A stretch of DNA of 43,661 bases, from assembly GCA_003221455.1 (NCBI GenBank), contig QHRX01000005.1, forward strand, positions 1 through 43,661, written 5' to 3'. Of the stretch, positions 24,361-32,754 are shown piece after piece. The notes under the pieces are model-generated. The model saw only the letters and a list, made by a program, of their open reading frames with translations, made no database searches and had not been told where the DNA came from. The position numbers were made by a program, and so were the translations under genes. Position 1 is the first letter of the stretch, and every line of letters starts with the position of its first letter. This DNA is from Candidatus Rokuibacteriota bacterium. GTDB taxonomy: Bacteria > Methylomirabilota > Methylomirabilia > Rokubacteriales > CSP1-6.

Positions 24361-25604
24361 ACGGGATGCGGCTGGGGCTGCGGGAGAACCTCCCGCAGTT
24401 CGCGCTCCTCGTCTTCCTGAACGGCTTCGTCGGCGCGATGGTGGGCCTGGAACGCACGGTGCTCCCGCTCCTCGGGGAGCAGGAATTCGGGCTCAGCTCG
24501 AAGACCGCCATCACCTCGTTCATCGTCAGCTTTGGAGTGACGAAGGCCGTTATCAACCTCGTAGCGGCGCGCGTATCGGACCACATCGGTCGCAAGCCGA
24601 TCCTGGTGGTCGGATGGCTCTTTGCCCTCCCGGTCCCGTTCCTCCTCATCTACGCTCCGGCGTGGTGGTGGATCGACTTCGCCAACGTACTGCTCGGCGC
24701 GAACCAGGCGATGGCCTGGTCGATGACCGTCATCATGAAGATCGACCTCGTGGGACCGAAGCGCCGCGGCCTCGCCATCGGCCTCAACGAGTTCGCCGGG
24801 TACTTCGCCGTCGGGATGATGTCGTGGATCACGGGGTACATCGCGGCCCACACCGCCTTGCGGCCCCAGCCGTTCTACCTGGGCATCGGGATCGCGGTCA
24901 TCGGCCTTCTCGTCTCCCTGCTCTTCGTGAGAGAGACGCGCGGCTATGCGCACCTCGAAGCGGTCAGCACGTCGCCGCATGCCGACGCAACCCGCCCCTC
25001 GCTCGGTACCGCTTTTTACGTGACGAGCTTCGGGAACGTGAGCCTCTTCGCGGCATGCCAGGCGGGGCTCGTGAACAACCTCAACGACGGCATGTCCTGG
25101 GGGCTCTATCCTCTCTTCTTCGCCGGCTATGGGCTCGGCGTCGCCGGCATCGGAATCATTAAGGCGGTCTATCCGCTCGTGTGGGGCTTTCTGCAGGTCG
25201 TCACGGGGCCGGTGTCGGATCGCGTCGGGCGCAAGGAGCTGATCGCGGGAGGGATGATCGTGCAGGCCGTCGGCATCTGGCTGACCGTGCTTGTGCCCAC
25301 CTTCGCCGCGTGGATGGCCGGAGCCGCCCTGCAGGGACTCGGCACGGCGATGGTCTACCCAACGCTCCTCGCCGCCGTGACGGACCACGCGCATCCGACC
25401 TGGCGCGCGACTAGTCTTGGCGTCTACCGGTTCTGGCGTGATCTCGGATATGCCGTCGGCGCGCTGCTGTCGGGCGCGGTCGCGGATCTCGCAGGTCTCG
25501 CTGCGGCGATCCATCTCGTCGCAGCGCTCACCCTGCTGTCGGGCGTCCTCGTGGCGCTCGCGATGCAGAAGTCCCGTCCGGTGGCGATTCCATCAGCCGC
25601 ATGA
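24357..25604 (+). CDS. Major facilitator superfamily transporter
   Basis: 415 aa with twelve predicted membrane segments. MFS loop motifs: ARVSDHIGRKPILVVGWLFA after segment 2, and the repeated half VSDRVGRKELIAGG. Opening MRLGLRENLPQFALLVFLNG; a characteristic acidic/Trp-rich part WWWIDFANVLLGANQAMAW follows. Its ATG overlaps the MBL gene stop (ATGA, 24357-24360), so the two proteins are made together and probably act on the same compound: export or import of the hydrolase substrate or product is the natural inference. Substrate cannot be read from sequence. Confidence 0.92.
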   Translation: MNGMRLGLRENLPQFALLVFLNGFVGAMVGLERTVLPLLGEQEFGLSSKTAITSFIVSFGVTKAVINLVAARVSDHIGRKPILVVGWLFALPVPFLLIYAPAWWWIDFANVLLGANQAMAWSMTVIMKIDLVGPKRRGLAIGLNEFAGYFAVGMMSWITGYIAAHTALRPQPFYLGIGIAVIGLLVSLLFVRETRGYAHLEAVSTSPHADATRPSLGTAFYVTSFGNVSLFAACQAGLVNNLNDGMSWGLYPLFFAGYGLGVAGIGIIKAVYPLVWGFLQVVTGPVSDRVGRKELIAGGMIVQAVGIWLTVLVPTFAAWMAGAALQGLGTAMVYPTLLAAVTDHAHPTWRATSLGVYRFWRDLGYAVGALLSGAVADLAGLAAAIHLVAALTLLSGVLVALAMQKSRPVAIPSAA

Positions 25605-25931
25605 GTAGGCCAACGGTGACCCCCTCCATCTCGACGACGACGCCGCGACGCCACTCGAACACGCCTCCAAGCGAGCGCTCACTCCAGGCAACCACGGCCC
25701 TACCGGCCGCTGCGCTCGATCGGTCCGCGAGCTGAGGACTAAGCCGGAGACCTGGGGCACCGGACTGGCCTCCTTCGCGGCGCCCGGGTAAGCCGGACTT
25801 CCGAGAGCCGCCCCTCGCCGAAGACTCCGACGTCGGGGCATGGTCGCCACCCGGGCAGAGATATTTTGAGCGGCTCGATCTCGTTTCCACGTTGCCGCGG
25901 ACGGGGGCCCACCACCACCCCTCGATGCCGC

Positions 25932-26024
25932 TCAAGGCGCCTCGACGTACACGCGGAGCGCCTTCGGGCTCACGCCGCTACGGGCCGTCACCTCGTCGAT
26001 CAGGAGACCCCGTGGGACGACGTC
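25932..26024 (-). pseudogene. Possible MerR-type helix-turn-helix relic
   Basis: Minus-strand frame ending at TGA 25932-25934 reads RGLLIDEVTARSGVSPKALR then VYVEAP, which resembles the start of MerR proteins (I-x-E-V-A-x-x-x-G-V-S-x-x-T-L-R-x-Y-E). There is no start codon or remaining domain, and it begins where the permease gene ends. The rest of the gap 25605-25931 holds open but unrecognised frames only. Confidence 0.35.
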
Positions 26025-27186
26025 AGGCGGCGTGCTGATGACGGTCAGGTGCCGGCTTGTTCATCATCCGCAGCATGTGTGGCCCCCCGGTCTTCATGAA
26101 CCGCGTCATCAAGATTGCGGCGAGAGCAAGGAATAGGATGTTGAGGATGGTAGTGTAGTTCAGCGTGACGTGCGGCTCCATCACGACGCCGGTTCGCTGC
26201 CGCGGGGCGAGGTCGAGCGCCTGGAATGCGAACTCAATGATGAGGCCCGCGATCACCATCGCCGTGTACGAGGTGGCGAGGAGGAACATCGTCATCCGTC
26301 CTCCGTAGTATTTGCGGTAGATGTTGAGGACGGGCAAGACGATGAGGTCGGCGAAGACGAAAGAGATCACTCCGCCAAAGCTGATTCCGCCGTTCCACAA
26401 GACCGCCGCAAGCGGGACGTTGCCGATAGAGCATACGAACGACAGCATCGCGACGATGGGACCGACGAGGGGTCCCCAGACCTTGGCGACCAGCTCATGA
26501 CGAACCAGAAAGAAGCCTTGCCACACCCAGGCGGGCACCCAAGCGGCCAGAATGCCTGCCAGCAGCAGGCCTCCGGCAACGTCAGTCCAGACCGCGGCCC
26601 AGTCCATCACGAAGTAGTGGCTGATCGCTGTAAATCCCTTTGCCGAGGCCACCCGCCTGATCAGCGGCCCTTCGGTGACGGACATGTCCATCTCCGCGTG
26701 ACCTTCCATCCGTCCCAGCACGCCTCTGTCTACCTGACGCCGCGCCTGCTCGACCATTGGACGGGTGAGGAACGCCTTGAACAGCAACGTCAGGATGATG
26801 ATCATCAGGAGGCCACCGACAAACTCGGCAACGGCAAACCGCCAGCCGAGCAGGAACACCATGATGATCCCCAGCTCGATCACGAGATTCGTCGACGCGA
26901 ACTCGAACGCCATGGCCGCCGTGAAGTTCGCGCCCTTCCGGAAGAGGGATCGGGCGAGCGCGACGGCGGCGTACGAGCAGGATGAAGACGCAGCACCGAG
27001 GGCACAGGCAATCGCCAACGACCGAGGCGAGTCGTCGGGGAGCAACCGGCTCATCTGCTTCTTCGAGACGACGGCTTGAACGGCTGCCGACAAGACGAAC
27101 CCAAGGATGAGTGCCCAGAGAATCTCCCACAACATGGCGAACGCCATCACGAGCGCGCGGTCGACCGCGAGGACGCCGTGTCTCAT
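26023..27186 (-). CDS. DUF318/ArsP-type permease
   Basis: 387 aa from the ATG at 27184-27186 with GAGGAAGG upstream. Eight or more membrane segments in the two-half layout of the permease family that includes YraQ and ArsP. First-half motif: CALGAASSSCSYAAVALARS with FRKGANFTAAMAFEFASTNL; second-half motif: FVCSIGNVPLAAVLWNGGIS followed by GGVISFVFADLIVLP. Both halves keep the paired Cys (SCSY and VCS) that in ArsP is implicated in binding trivalent methyl-arsenicals. A central soluble loop (about 175-225) and a His-rich tail (DRHQHAA) are present. The efflux substrate (organoarsenical, or other soft-metalloid or selenium species) is inference. Confidence 0.88.
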   Translation of the reverse strand: MRHGVLAVDRALVMAFAMLWEILWALILGFVLSAAVQAVVSKKQMSRLLPDDSPRSLAIACALGAASSSCSYAAVALARSLFRKGANFTAAMAFEFASTNLVIELGIIMVFLLGWRFAVAEFVGGLLMIIILTLLFKAFLTRPMVEQARRQVDRGVLGRMEGHAEMDMSVTEGPLIRRVASAKGFTAISHYFVMDWAAVWTDVAGGLLLAGILAAWVPAWVWQGFFLVRHELVAKVWGPLVGPIVAMLSFVCSIGNVPLAAVLWNGGISFGGVISFVFADLIVLPVLNIYRKYYGGRMTMFLLATSYTAMVIAGLIIEFAFQALDLAPRQRTGVVMEPHVTLNYTTILNILFLALAAILMTRFMKTGGPHMLRMMNKPAPDRHQHAA

Positions 27187-27401
27187 ATCGAAACCTTCCT
27201 CAGGGGCTTGCTGACTGAACGAGCGGCCAGTCGTGAAGACGGGAAGCCACCCCGCCGGTCCCGCGCACTCGGGCCGCCCCGCATCCGAGCATGACGCCGC
27301 GTTGCGATTGTATCGTCGTCTGGACGAGACTGTTTCAGAGATCATACGCGAGGTCCGGCCTCTAACTCTGCGCGGATCACCTCGCATACAGTAAACCCAG
27401 A

Positions 27402-28664
27402 ATGCCGACCTCGAGGAGCCCGGATGAACCGGCGGAACGCGTGCGGCTGCGCCGCTGGATCCTGGTGGTGGCTACTGGCGTGTTCGCGACGACGCTGGCC
27501 CAGCCGGGCGTCCTCCGGCTTCCCTTCCAGCATATCCTGAGATCGGACCTCCACGTTGCCCCGCACGAGATGGCCGCCTTCTTCGCGGGGGCCGCGCTCG
27601 CGTGGTATCTCAAGCCCCTGGCTGGCATCGTGTCCGATAGCTTTCCGCTCTTCGGCACGCGGCGGCGACACTACCTCGTCCTGAGCGGAACGTGCGCCGC
27701 GGCGCTGTGGCTGGTCGTGGGCTTTGTGCCGCGAACCTACGCGAGCCTCTTGGCGGCAGTGATCGCCCTCAACGCCGCGCTGGTCATGGGCAGCACGGTG
27801 ACGGGCGGCCTCCTCGTCGAGGCCGGCCAGCGATACGGTGCCACCGGCCGTTTGACCTCGGTTCGCTACGTCGTCCAGAACCTGTGCACTCTGCTCGCCG
27901 GGCCGCTCGGCGGCCTACTGGCTGTCAGGTCGTTCGAGTTAACAGCTGTGATCGGCGCTATTGTCGCGAGCGCGATCGTGCCTGTCGTCCTACTGCTACT
28001 GCACGAGCCGCCTTCGGCCCGGCCTCGCGCCGAGGTCTGGAGGCAGGCTGCGCGCGAGGTCGCAACCCTCACGCGATCCGGTCCGCTGTGGCGCGCGGTC
28101 GGGCTTCTCGGGTTGGTCTACGCGGCGCCGGGTTTTGCGACCGCGCTCTACTATAAGCAGACCGACACCCTCCACTTCACTCCTGAGTTCATCGGGATGC
28201 TCGCCTTCATCAGCGGCGGGCTCGCGCTCTGCGGGGCGGCCCTCTACGGGTTCGTGGTCCCGCACCTTCGCCTCCGACGCCTGGTGCAGGTCGGGGTCGG
28301 CTGCAACGCCCTTGCCACGCTTTGCTACCTCTTCTACGGGTCGCACGCCTCGGCGGTCGTCGTCGAAGCACAGGCGGGCCTGTTCGTCACGTTGGCAGAA
28401 ATGCCGCTCATGGACCTCGCCGCTCGCGCGACCCCGCACGGGAGCGAGGGGCTCGGCTTCGCGCTGATGATGAGCGTCCGGAATGCCGCCCTGGCGCTGG
28501 CGGACATGCTGGGGGCCTGGCTTATCGAGCATCAGTGGATGAGCTTCTCCGGTGTCGTGGTGCTCAATGCGGGAGTGATCGCGGCCGTCCTGCTGGCCGT
28601 CCCGGCCCTTCCCGCTGCTCTTCTCGACCGCCGGGATGAGCCTCTGCCACCGGCTCCAGCCTGA
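27402..28664 (+). CDS. BT1/folate-biopterin-transporter-like MFS protein
   Basis: 420 aa, twelve membrane segments. Features like the BT1 family: LRLPFQHILRSDLHVAPHEM, WYLKPLAGIVSDSFPLFGTR then RRHYLVLSG, TGGLLVEAGQRYGATGRLTS, LYYKQTDTLHFTPEFIGMLA. Bacterial members are of unknown substrate; eukaryotic ones carry folates or pteridines. It is divergent from the ArsP-type permease with about 215 bp between starts. No ribosome site of quality precedes the ATG (CCAGA only). Confidence 0.88.
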   Translation: MPTSRSPDEPAERVRLRRWILVVATGVFATTLAQPGVLRLPFQHILRSDLHVAPHEMAAFFAGAALAWYLKPLAGIVSDSFPLFGTRRRHYLVLSGTCAAALWLVVGFVPRTYASLLAAVIALNAALVMGSTVTGGLLVEAGQRYGATGRLTSVRYVVQNLCTLLAGPLGGLLAVRSFELTAVIGAIVASAIVPVVLLLLHEPPSARPRAEVWRQAAREVATLTRSGPLWRAVGLLGLVYAAPGFATALYYKQTDTLHFTPEFIGMLAFISGGLALCGAALYGFVVPHLRLRRLVQVGVGCNALATLCYLFYGSHASAVVVEAQAGLFVTLAEMPLMDLAARATPHGSEGLGFALMMSVRNAALALADMLGAWLIEHQWMSFSGVVVLNAGVIAAVLLAVPALPAALLDRRDEPLPPAPA

Positions 28665-28951
28665 TCATCTCGTTGTTCTTGGTCGACCCGCATCACGTAA
28701 TGCGGCCCTTCATCCAGCAAATCCTCGGCGACGTTCGAGCGACCGGTGCGGGCGCCGTACGTGATCGGACTCCACGCACCACCGCGAGGCCTCAGGATCC
28801 ACCCCCATTTCCCCCCTCCAAGCGAGGTGTCGAACAATCGGGACTCCTTCTCGGAGAACGTGAGCGATGCGTGACCGCCATGCTTCCGACGCGAAGTCGT
28901 CGCAGGCGCCCGCGTAGAGGCGCCGGCGGTTAGGGTCTGAGATGAGGAAGA
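28665..28951. other. Intergenic sequence with a short coding-like trace
   Basis: A minus-strand fragment reads VAEDLLDEGPHYVMRVDQEQ (28671-28735), which looks protein-like, but it lacks a start and becomes low-complexity on both sides. No gene supported. Confidence 0.3.
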
Positions 28952-29190
28952 GGGCAAGTTATCAACGGCGAGGCCCGGATCCAACTAGATCCGATCGTCT
29001 CGGAGATGATTGAGAGCACGTCACGCCGTATCGCGGCGCTGCCCTCTATGTGGCCGAGCGGGGACTAAGCTCGTTTGTGGTGAAATCTGTGGACGGCTCG
29101 GATGTGCCTTTTGCGTGGCAGATCTCCGCCGTCCGCAAGGGGTTTACACAAGTGCGTTTGCAGAAGGTACTCGACAACGGGAGACAGTGA
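28952..29190 (+). pseudogene. Relic of a surface/tail-type C-terminal domain
   Basis: Plus-strand fragment VINGEARIQLDPIVSEMIE (about 28958-29014), then after a one-base shift HVTPYRGAALYVAERGLSSF, VVKSVDGSDVPFAWQISAVR and a TGA at 29188-29190. The order G-E-A-x-I-x-L-D-P, V-T-P-x-x-x-x-x-L-Y-V, F-V-V-K, F-x-W-x-I-x-A-x-R-K matches a C-terminal module I know from tail-fibre-like and large surface proteins. No upstream domain remains. From 29191 to 29420 nothing further is seen except a tandem GGTCTTCCGC. Confidence 0.45.
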
Positions 29191-29420
29191 CTAGTGACCC
29201 GAGATCCGTCAATTCCGAGCCTCTCATAGCCCAGGTCGGCGAGTGAGTATGTAAACTATGATAGTTGATCGTCTCTCTTTGGTCTTCCGCGGTCTTCCGC
29301 GCCTCATCAGCGATCAGATCGACGACCCAAGAGGTTGAGCGCCGATCACCTCACCCTCCTCGTGTGACGTCTCGACACCGCTTCTCTAGGACCTTCGATG
29401 GGCTCGGTGGCTGTTTTGTC

Positions 29421-30233
29421 TCATTCTTCACGCGTAATCGGTGCGACCTTGGGAAGGGCGCTCGGGTCAGCCGTGTTGAGGCACGTCGGGTGCCCGAAAC
29501 CGTGCTGGCTGATCCCGATCGCGCCGACGGTTGGGCCGAGGGGGGAAATGTCGTAGACGATATTGTCAGGCCGGTCGGGATCGCCGCTGACACCTGCCAC
29601 GCCCTTGAGGTGATCGAGGCCGAGGTTGTTTCGGACCCGCCAGGCGATCATATGGTCCGCGCAGGACGTGTCGCCGCTCACGCCAAGGCCGCCGACCACC
29701 CTGTCCTTGCTGCGAACCCTGTCGTAGAGCCCGAGGCCCCCGCCGAAAACGTTCACGCCGCCGATTCGATTGCCGACCATGGGGTCGCTCACCTGGCCAT
29801 ACTTCGGCGCGTCACCAGCAGTACCGTAGGCGGCCGCGGCATCAATCGGATTGCTGTGCTGGAGGCCGTAGAGGCTGCCATCGAAGGGCTGGACGGGCGC
29901 ATACAGATTCGCGGTGGAGAGCGCAAGGCCGTCCAGGCTGAAGGCGTTCGCCGTGTTGGCCTTCTGCTCAGAGATGACGCGGCTGCCAGGCCACTGGGCG
30001 CCGCGGTCGGCACCGGAAAACGCAACCGCGCAAACAATCCCGTCGCGGTCGACAATTGTTGCCCACATCTGGTTCCCGAGCCCGCCGTTTCCGGGAGTGC
30101 TCACGGCACTAATCAATGCACTCCGCAGCGCGTCGTGGCCCGGGAGCCCGGCACACCCGGACTGCGCGCGAAGGGGAGCCGCGGAGAGGACGATCATACT
30201 GACCAGCGCGATACCGAAGAACCTCGATGTCAT
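29421..30233 (-). CDS. Secreted GlcG/HbpS-family (haem-degrading-like) protein
   Basis: 270 aa from the ATG at 30231-30233 with GGAGGAG upstream. Signal peptide FFGIALVSMIVLSAAPLRAQ before SGCAGLPGHDALRSALISAV. GlcG/HbpS fold features: MWATIVDRDGIVCAVAFSG, PGSRVISEQKANTANAFS, ALSTANLYAPVQPFDGSLYG, GGVNVFGGGLGLYD, KDRVVGGLGVSGDTSCADHM. Family members bind haem or small ligands at the surface; this one carries several Cys residues (SGCAGL, IVCAV, TSCADH, HPTCLN) compatible with periplasmic disulfides. It lies 70 bp after the cupredoxin gene and is probably co-transcribed from the promoter at about 31.0 kb. Confidence 0.87.
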   Translation of the reverse strand: MTSRFFGIALVSMIVLSAAPLRAQSGCAGLPGHDALRSALISAVSTPGNGGLGNQMWATIVDRDGIVCAVAFSGADRGAQWPGSRVISEQKANTANAFSLDGLALSTANLYAPVQPFDGSLYGLQHSNPIDAAAAYGTAGDAPKYGQVSDPMVGNRIGGVNVFGGGLGLYDRVRSKDRVVGGLGVSGDTSCADHMIAWRVRNNLGLDHLKGVAGVSGDPDRPDNIVYDISPLGPTVGAIGISQHGFGHPTCLNTADPSALPKVAPITREE

Positions 30234-30303
30234 CGCGTCTTCTCCTCCTCGGTTTCGGGACAAAGTAAGGGTTTGTCAGTTTCCCCAACCCCCGGGTGTA
30301 GGT

Positions 30304-30822
30304 CTATCCCCCCTCGTCGCCGTCGTCGTCCAGCACCGTGATGACTCCCGACATCGGCGTGCCGAAGTTGCTCGGTGTGCCGAAGGTGCTGCCGCCCTGA
30401 ATTCCTCCCTTCGGCCCCGGCGCGACGGGCTGGTGGTCCGCGTCAAGTACGGCGTGGAAGCGGCAGTAGTAGACGAACGTCCCGGCTTTGTCGAACAGGA
30501 GCGTGAACCTTCCGGGCCGGCCGCCGTTACTGTCCGTGCCCGGCAGGAGCTGGTCGATCCCGCCGGGTCCAGCGGTATTGAAGGAGTCGTCGCTGACGAC
30601 GGTGTGGTCGTCGGTATCTAGGTTGACCCACTCCACGGTCTCGCCAGCCCGAATCGTCAGCGCGAACGGCATGAAGCGATCCTCCTGGGGCACGGTCACC
30701 AACCGGTGGTGACGGGGCCCTCCGGCCCAGGTATCGGAGGTGACCCCGAAGCATCCGAGCAGACCGATGACGAAGGCGAACACCAAGCGGAGCTGGCCGG
30801 AGCGAGATCGGAGAGCTGTCAT
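30304..30822 (-). CDS. Secreted cupredoxin (plastocyanin-like copper protein)
   Basis: 172 aa from the ATG at 30820-30822 with GAGGAGGT upstream. Signal-anchor-like segment LRLVFAFVIGLLGCFGVTSD, then a cupredoxin domain: FMPFALTIRAGETVEWVNLD, first Cu ligand in DTDDHTVVSDD, later ligands in GTFVYYCRFHAVLDADH (Cys and His; the usual axial Met is not at the expected place). An unusual insertion (GPGGIDQLLPGTDSNGGRPG) and an acidic tail (LDDDGDEGG) are present. The protein could transfer electrons or hold copper outside the inner membrane; pairing with the GlcG/HbpS-like protein suggests a redox or haem-linked task (inference). Confidence 0.9.
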   Translation of the reverse strand: MTALRSRSGQLRLVFAFVIGLLGCFGVTSDTWAGGPRHHRLVTVPQEDRFMPFALTIRAGETVEWVNLDTDDHTVVSDDSFNTAGPGGIDQLLPGTDSNGGRPGRFTLLFDKAGTFVYYCRFHAVLDADHQPVAPGPKGGIQGGSTFGTPSNFGTPMSGVITVLDDDGDEGG

Positions 30823-30978
30823 GGGACCTCCTCTTAAATCGGAGTGGGTATCCGAGCCGGTTCGAGTTGCGGGCGCAGGGGGCCGGCCGTGCGCATCGCG
30901 GACGCCGGTCACGTTGCCTTTCAGACTGTTCTTATTGCTTTTCTTCCATCCGTACTCCCTATCCGTGAAAGTGACGGA

Positions 30979-31007
30979 ACTCTAGGCAATTTTGAAACGG
31001 CTGTCAA
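30979..31007 (-). promoter_or_regulatory. Sigma-70-type promoter for the cupredoxin/GlcG operon
   Basis: On the minus strand TTGACA (31007-31002), a 17-base spacer, TAGAGT (30984-30979). It is the best promoter seen in the window. It leaves a leader of about 150 bases before the cupredoxin start; no fold is evident in it. Confidence 0.6.
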
Positions 31008-31092
31008 GCGTGATACCTATTGTTGGTGCTAGTCTTCCCCACACAGAGTCCCACGCGCGCAGCGCTCAGGTGAGCGCGAGAGCCGTGACCTG

Positions 31093-31437
31093 ATGCGGGT
31101 TCCCCCATTGGCGCTTTCAGGTCCTTACCCAATTGTTCTGCTCGTGGCCCTGCTTTGGGCTGCGGCAAGCGTCGTTCACGCGCAGCCGGTCTGCAGCTCC
31201 GATGGCTGGTGCTGGTCGAATCCGCTGCCCCAGGGCAACCCCCTTCAGTCTGTGTGGGGCAGCGCCAGCACCGACGTCTGGGCCGTCGGCTGGTACGGCA
31301 CGATCCTGCGCTGGGACGGCGGCGCGTGGTCCCCCGTCGCCAGCGGGACCAACGCCAACCTCTTTGGCGTGTGGGGCAGCGCCAGCACCGACGTCTGGGC
31401 CGTCGGCTATCCCGACACGATCCTGCATCGCGACTAG
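31093..31437 (+). CDS. Truncated secreted propeller-like protein (WGSASTDVWAVG repeats)
   Basis: 114 aa. Signal peptide PIVLLVALLWAAASVVHAQ, then two near-identical blades: SVWGSASTDVWAVGWYGTIL and FGVWGSASTDVWAVGYPDTI, ending LHRD-stop. Full-length proteins with this repeat carry six or more blades, so this is a cut-down version that stops just before the 23-bp repeat tract and the recombinase fragment. It may be a remnant of a longer gene broken by the rearrangement rather than a functional protein. Only a weak ribosome site precedes the ATG. Confidence 0.6.
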   Translation: MRVPPLALSGPYPIVLLVALLWAAASVVHAQPVCSSDGWCWSNPLPQGNPLQSVWGSASTDVWAVGWYGTILRWDGGAWSPVASGTNANLFGVWGSASTDVWAVGYPDTILHRD

Positions 31438-31459
31438 AGCGTGCGGGTTTCGGTCGGTG

Positions 31460-31528
31460 GTGAACGCTCAGATCGGTCCAATGTGAACAGCCAGATCGGC
31501 GCAACGTGAATATCGGGATCGGTCCATC
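31460..31528 (+). repeat. Three tandem 23-bp repeats beside the recombinase fragment
   Basis: Units begin GTGAAC/GTGAAT and contain a CAGATCGG-like core (31460-31482, 31483-31505, 31506-31528), with a fourth beginning at 31529. Multiple short direct repeats of this sort are seen at ends of IS21-type elements and at recombinase binding arrays. No transposase gene adjoins, so they mark an old element end. Confidence 0.6.
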
Positions 31529-31846
31529 GTGAACACCAAGACTGCGGCGGCTCCTCGCGCGGGCTCGCACCCGCTATCGGCCCCCGAGCAACTCCGCCAT
31601 ACCTTTGCCAGCGCGATGCTGTCGAGGAACGCTCCCCTGCTCTATGTGCAGCAACAGGACGGATGGCGAAGGGCGGCGGTCCTCCTGCGGGTCTACGCGC
31701 GGTGGATTCCGCTGGACTTCGAGAGCGTTCTGGCACAGCAAGCGACCGCAACCCAGGCGCAACCAGCCCGACGAGTCGCAGAGCTAATATCGACCATCCA
31801 AAGACCCTTAGGTCACTCAGCGGCGGGCCTGAACTTCCAGAAGTAG
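31529..31846 (+). pseudogene. Tyrosine recombinase (phage integrase) C-terminal fragment, copy 1
   Basis: The frame contains PEQLRHTFASAMLSRNAPLL, then YVQQQDGWRRAAVLLRVYAR and WIP: the H-x-L-R-H-T-F box (the first His is Glu here), the His/Trp-III position (GWR) and the catalytic Tyr (R-V-Y-A-R-W-I-P) of tyrosine recombinases. The first ~50 bases are unrelated sequence joined in front; the N-terminal core-binding domain and ArgI box are absent, so it cannot be active. The fragment is duplicated at 35502-35778. Confidence 0.8.
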
Positions 31847-31946
31847 GCGGCCCCCCTCAGAATCCTCGCGATTTTAGCGGTCCTGCGAGTGCAGAACGCG
31901 GCACAGCGGAGCACCCGCCGCAACCCTGGCGCAACCAGACACCGAC
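31571..31946 (+). repeat. 376-bp direct repeat, left copy
   Basis: Covers the recombinase 3' end and about 100 bp beyond (GGCGGCCCCCCTCAGAATCC and CAACCCTGGCGCAACCAGAC lie in it). The partner is 35502-35878 in the same orientation, estimated over 90% identical by eye. The two enclose 3.55 kb with the TMTC-like gene. Confidence 0.85.
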
Positions 31947-32754
31947 GCGTTGGACGTGATGATAAGGCAAAGACGCGACGACGCAAAAGCTCGCGACCGC
32001 CGTAAAGGCCTCCTCTGCTTCAACATCAGTTAAAGCGAGTGACCAAGACCCCGGGCCCATCTGTGCCGGCAGCGGAAGCGATCTACCGTAGCGTGATCAG
32101 GCTGCCAAGAAGCGGAGAGGAAGTGCCGGGGTGGATCTGGCACAAGTGAGGTCGGCGCTCCGGCTCACCGGATCGATGGCCCGCAAGGGGCGCTGCCCTG
32201 ACGCCCCAGGCTCTTTCAACCTCGTGCCTGGTACTTGGGCCCGTGCTCCACCACCCCGGCAGAGGACACCCTATCGAAGACCCTCCCCCGGTGTCAAGGT
32301 GTAGACTCACGCTCTATCCCGACTGGTCTAGAATTCCGCGTATTCGAGTGACGCTCAACATCAGGACGCCGGCAGGAATGATCCGGGCCGACGCCGTGCG
32401 GCCAACGTCTCACCCGCAAGCCTTGTACGGCTCGCGGTTGGTGACGAGGAAGCCGCGGCCGTCTACGAATCAGCCCGTGCCGGTCTCGACGAACGGCGCG
32501 GGGCACCTCGACGCGCCCCTGCCCGCAGTTCATCGTGACGTCGGCGCGGATCTCGGCGAGTGATGAAGCGCGACGGCGGGTTTCACTTTGAGAATTGCTT
32601 CCTGGGCCGCTCAACGCGGCCGCGGCGGGGGGATCGGCGAGTCACTCGAGCAGGAACTCTGCAACGGCGGGCGATGCCCCTAAGGCCACGCACCACAGTG
32701 CGCACCGGAGGGGCAATGGCACGGTGCCGGCTTGGGCCCTATGGGGGCCTGACA
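31947..32754. other. Gene-poor segment inside the direct repeats
   Basis: No intact gene. A minus-strand trace at 32431-32490 reads G-T-G-stop-FVDGRGFLVTNRE, resembling the beginning of S1C (DegP-like) protease domains; it has stops and is too short to call. A sigma-70-like pair on the minus strand (TTGACA 32297-32292, 18 bases, TAGGGT 32273-32268) points into non-coding sequence. Confidence 0.35.

Noticed and set aside
29010-29246. Plus-strand frame with three CxxC-like pairs, possible zinc finger
   Set aside because: The same DNA in another frame gives the better tail-type domain relic; the Cys pattern is a by-product.
31093-31437. Calling the WGSASTDVWAVG ORF a complete small secreted protein
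   Set aside because: Only two blades remain and the stop abuts repeat DNA; it is more likely a truncated gene, so it is listed with lowered confidence.
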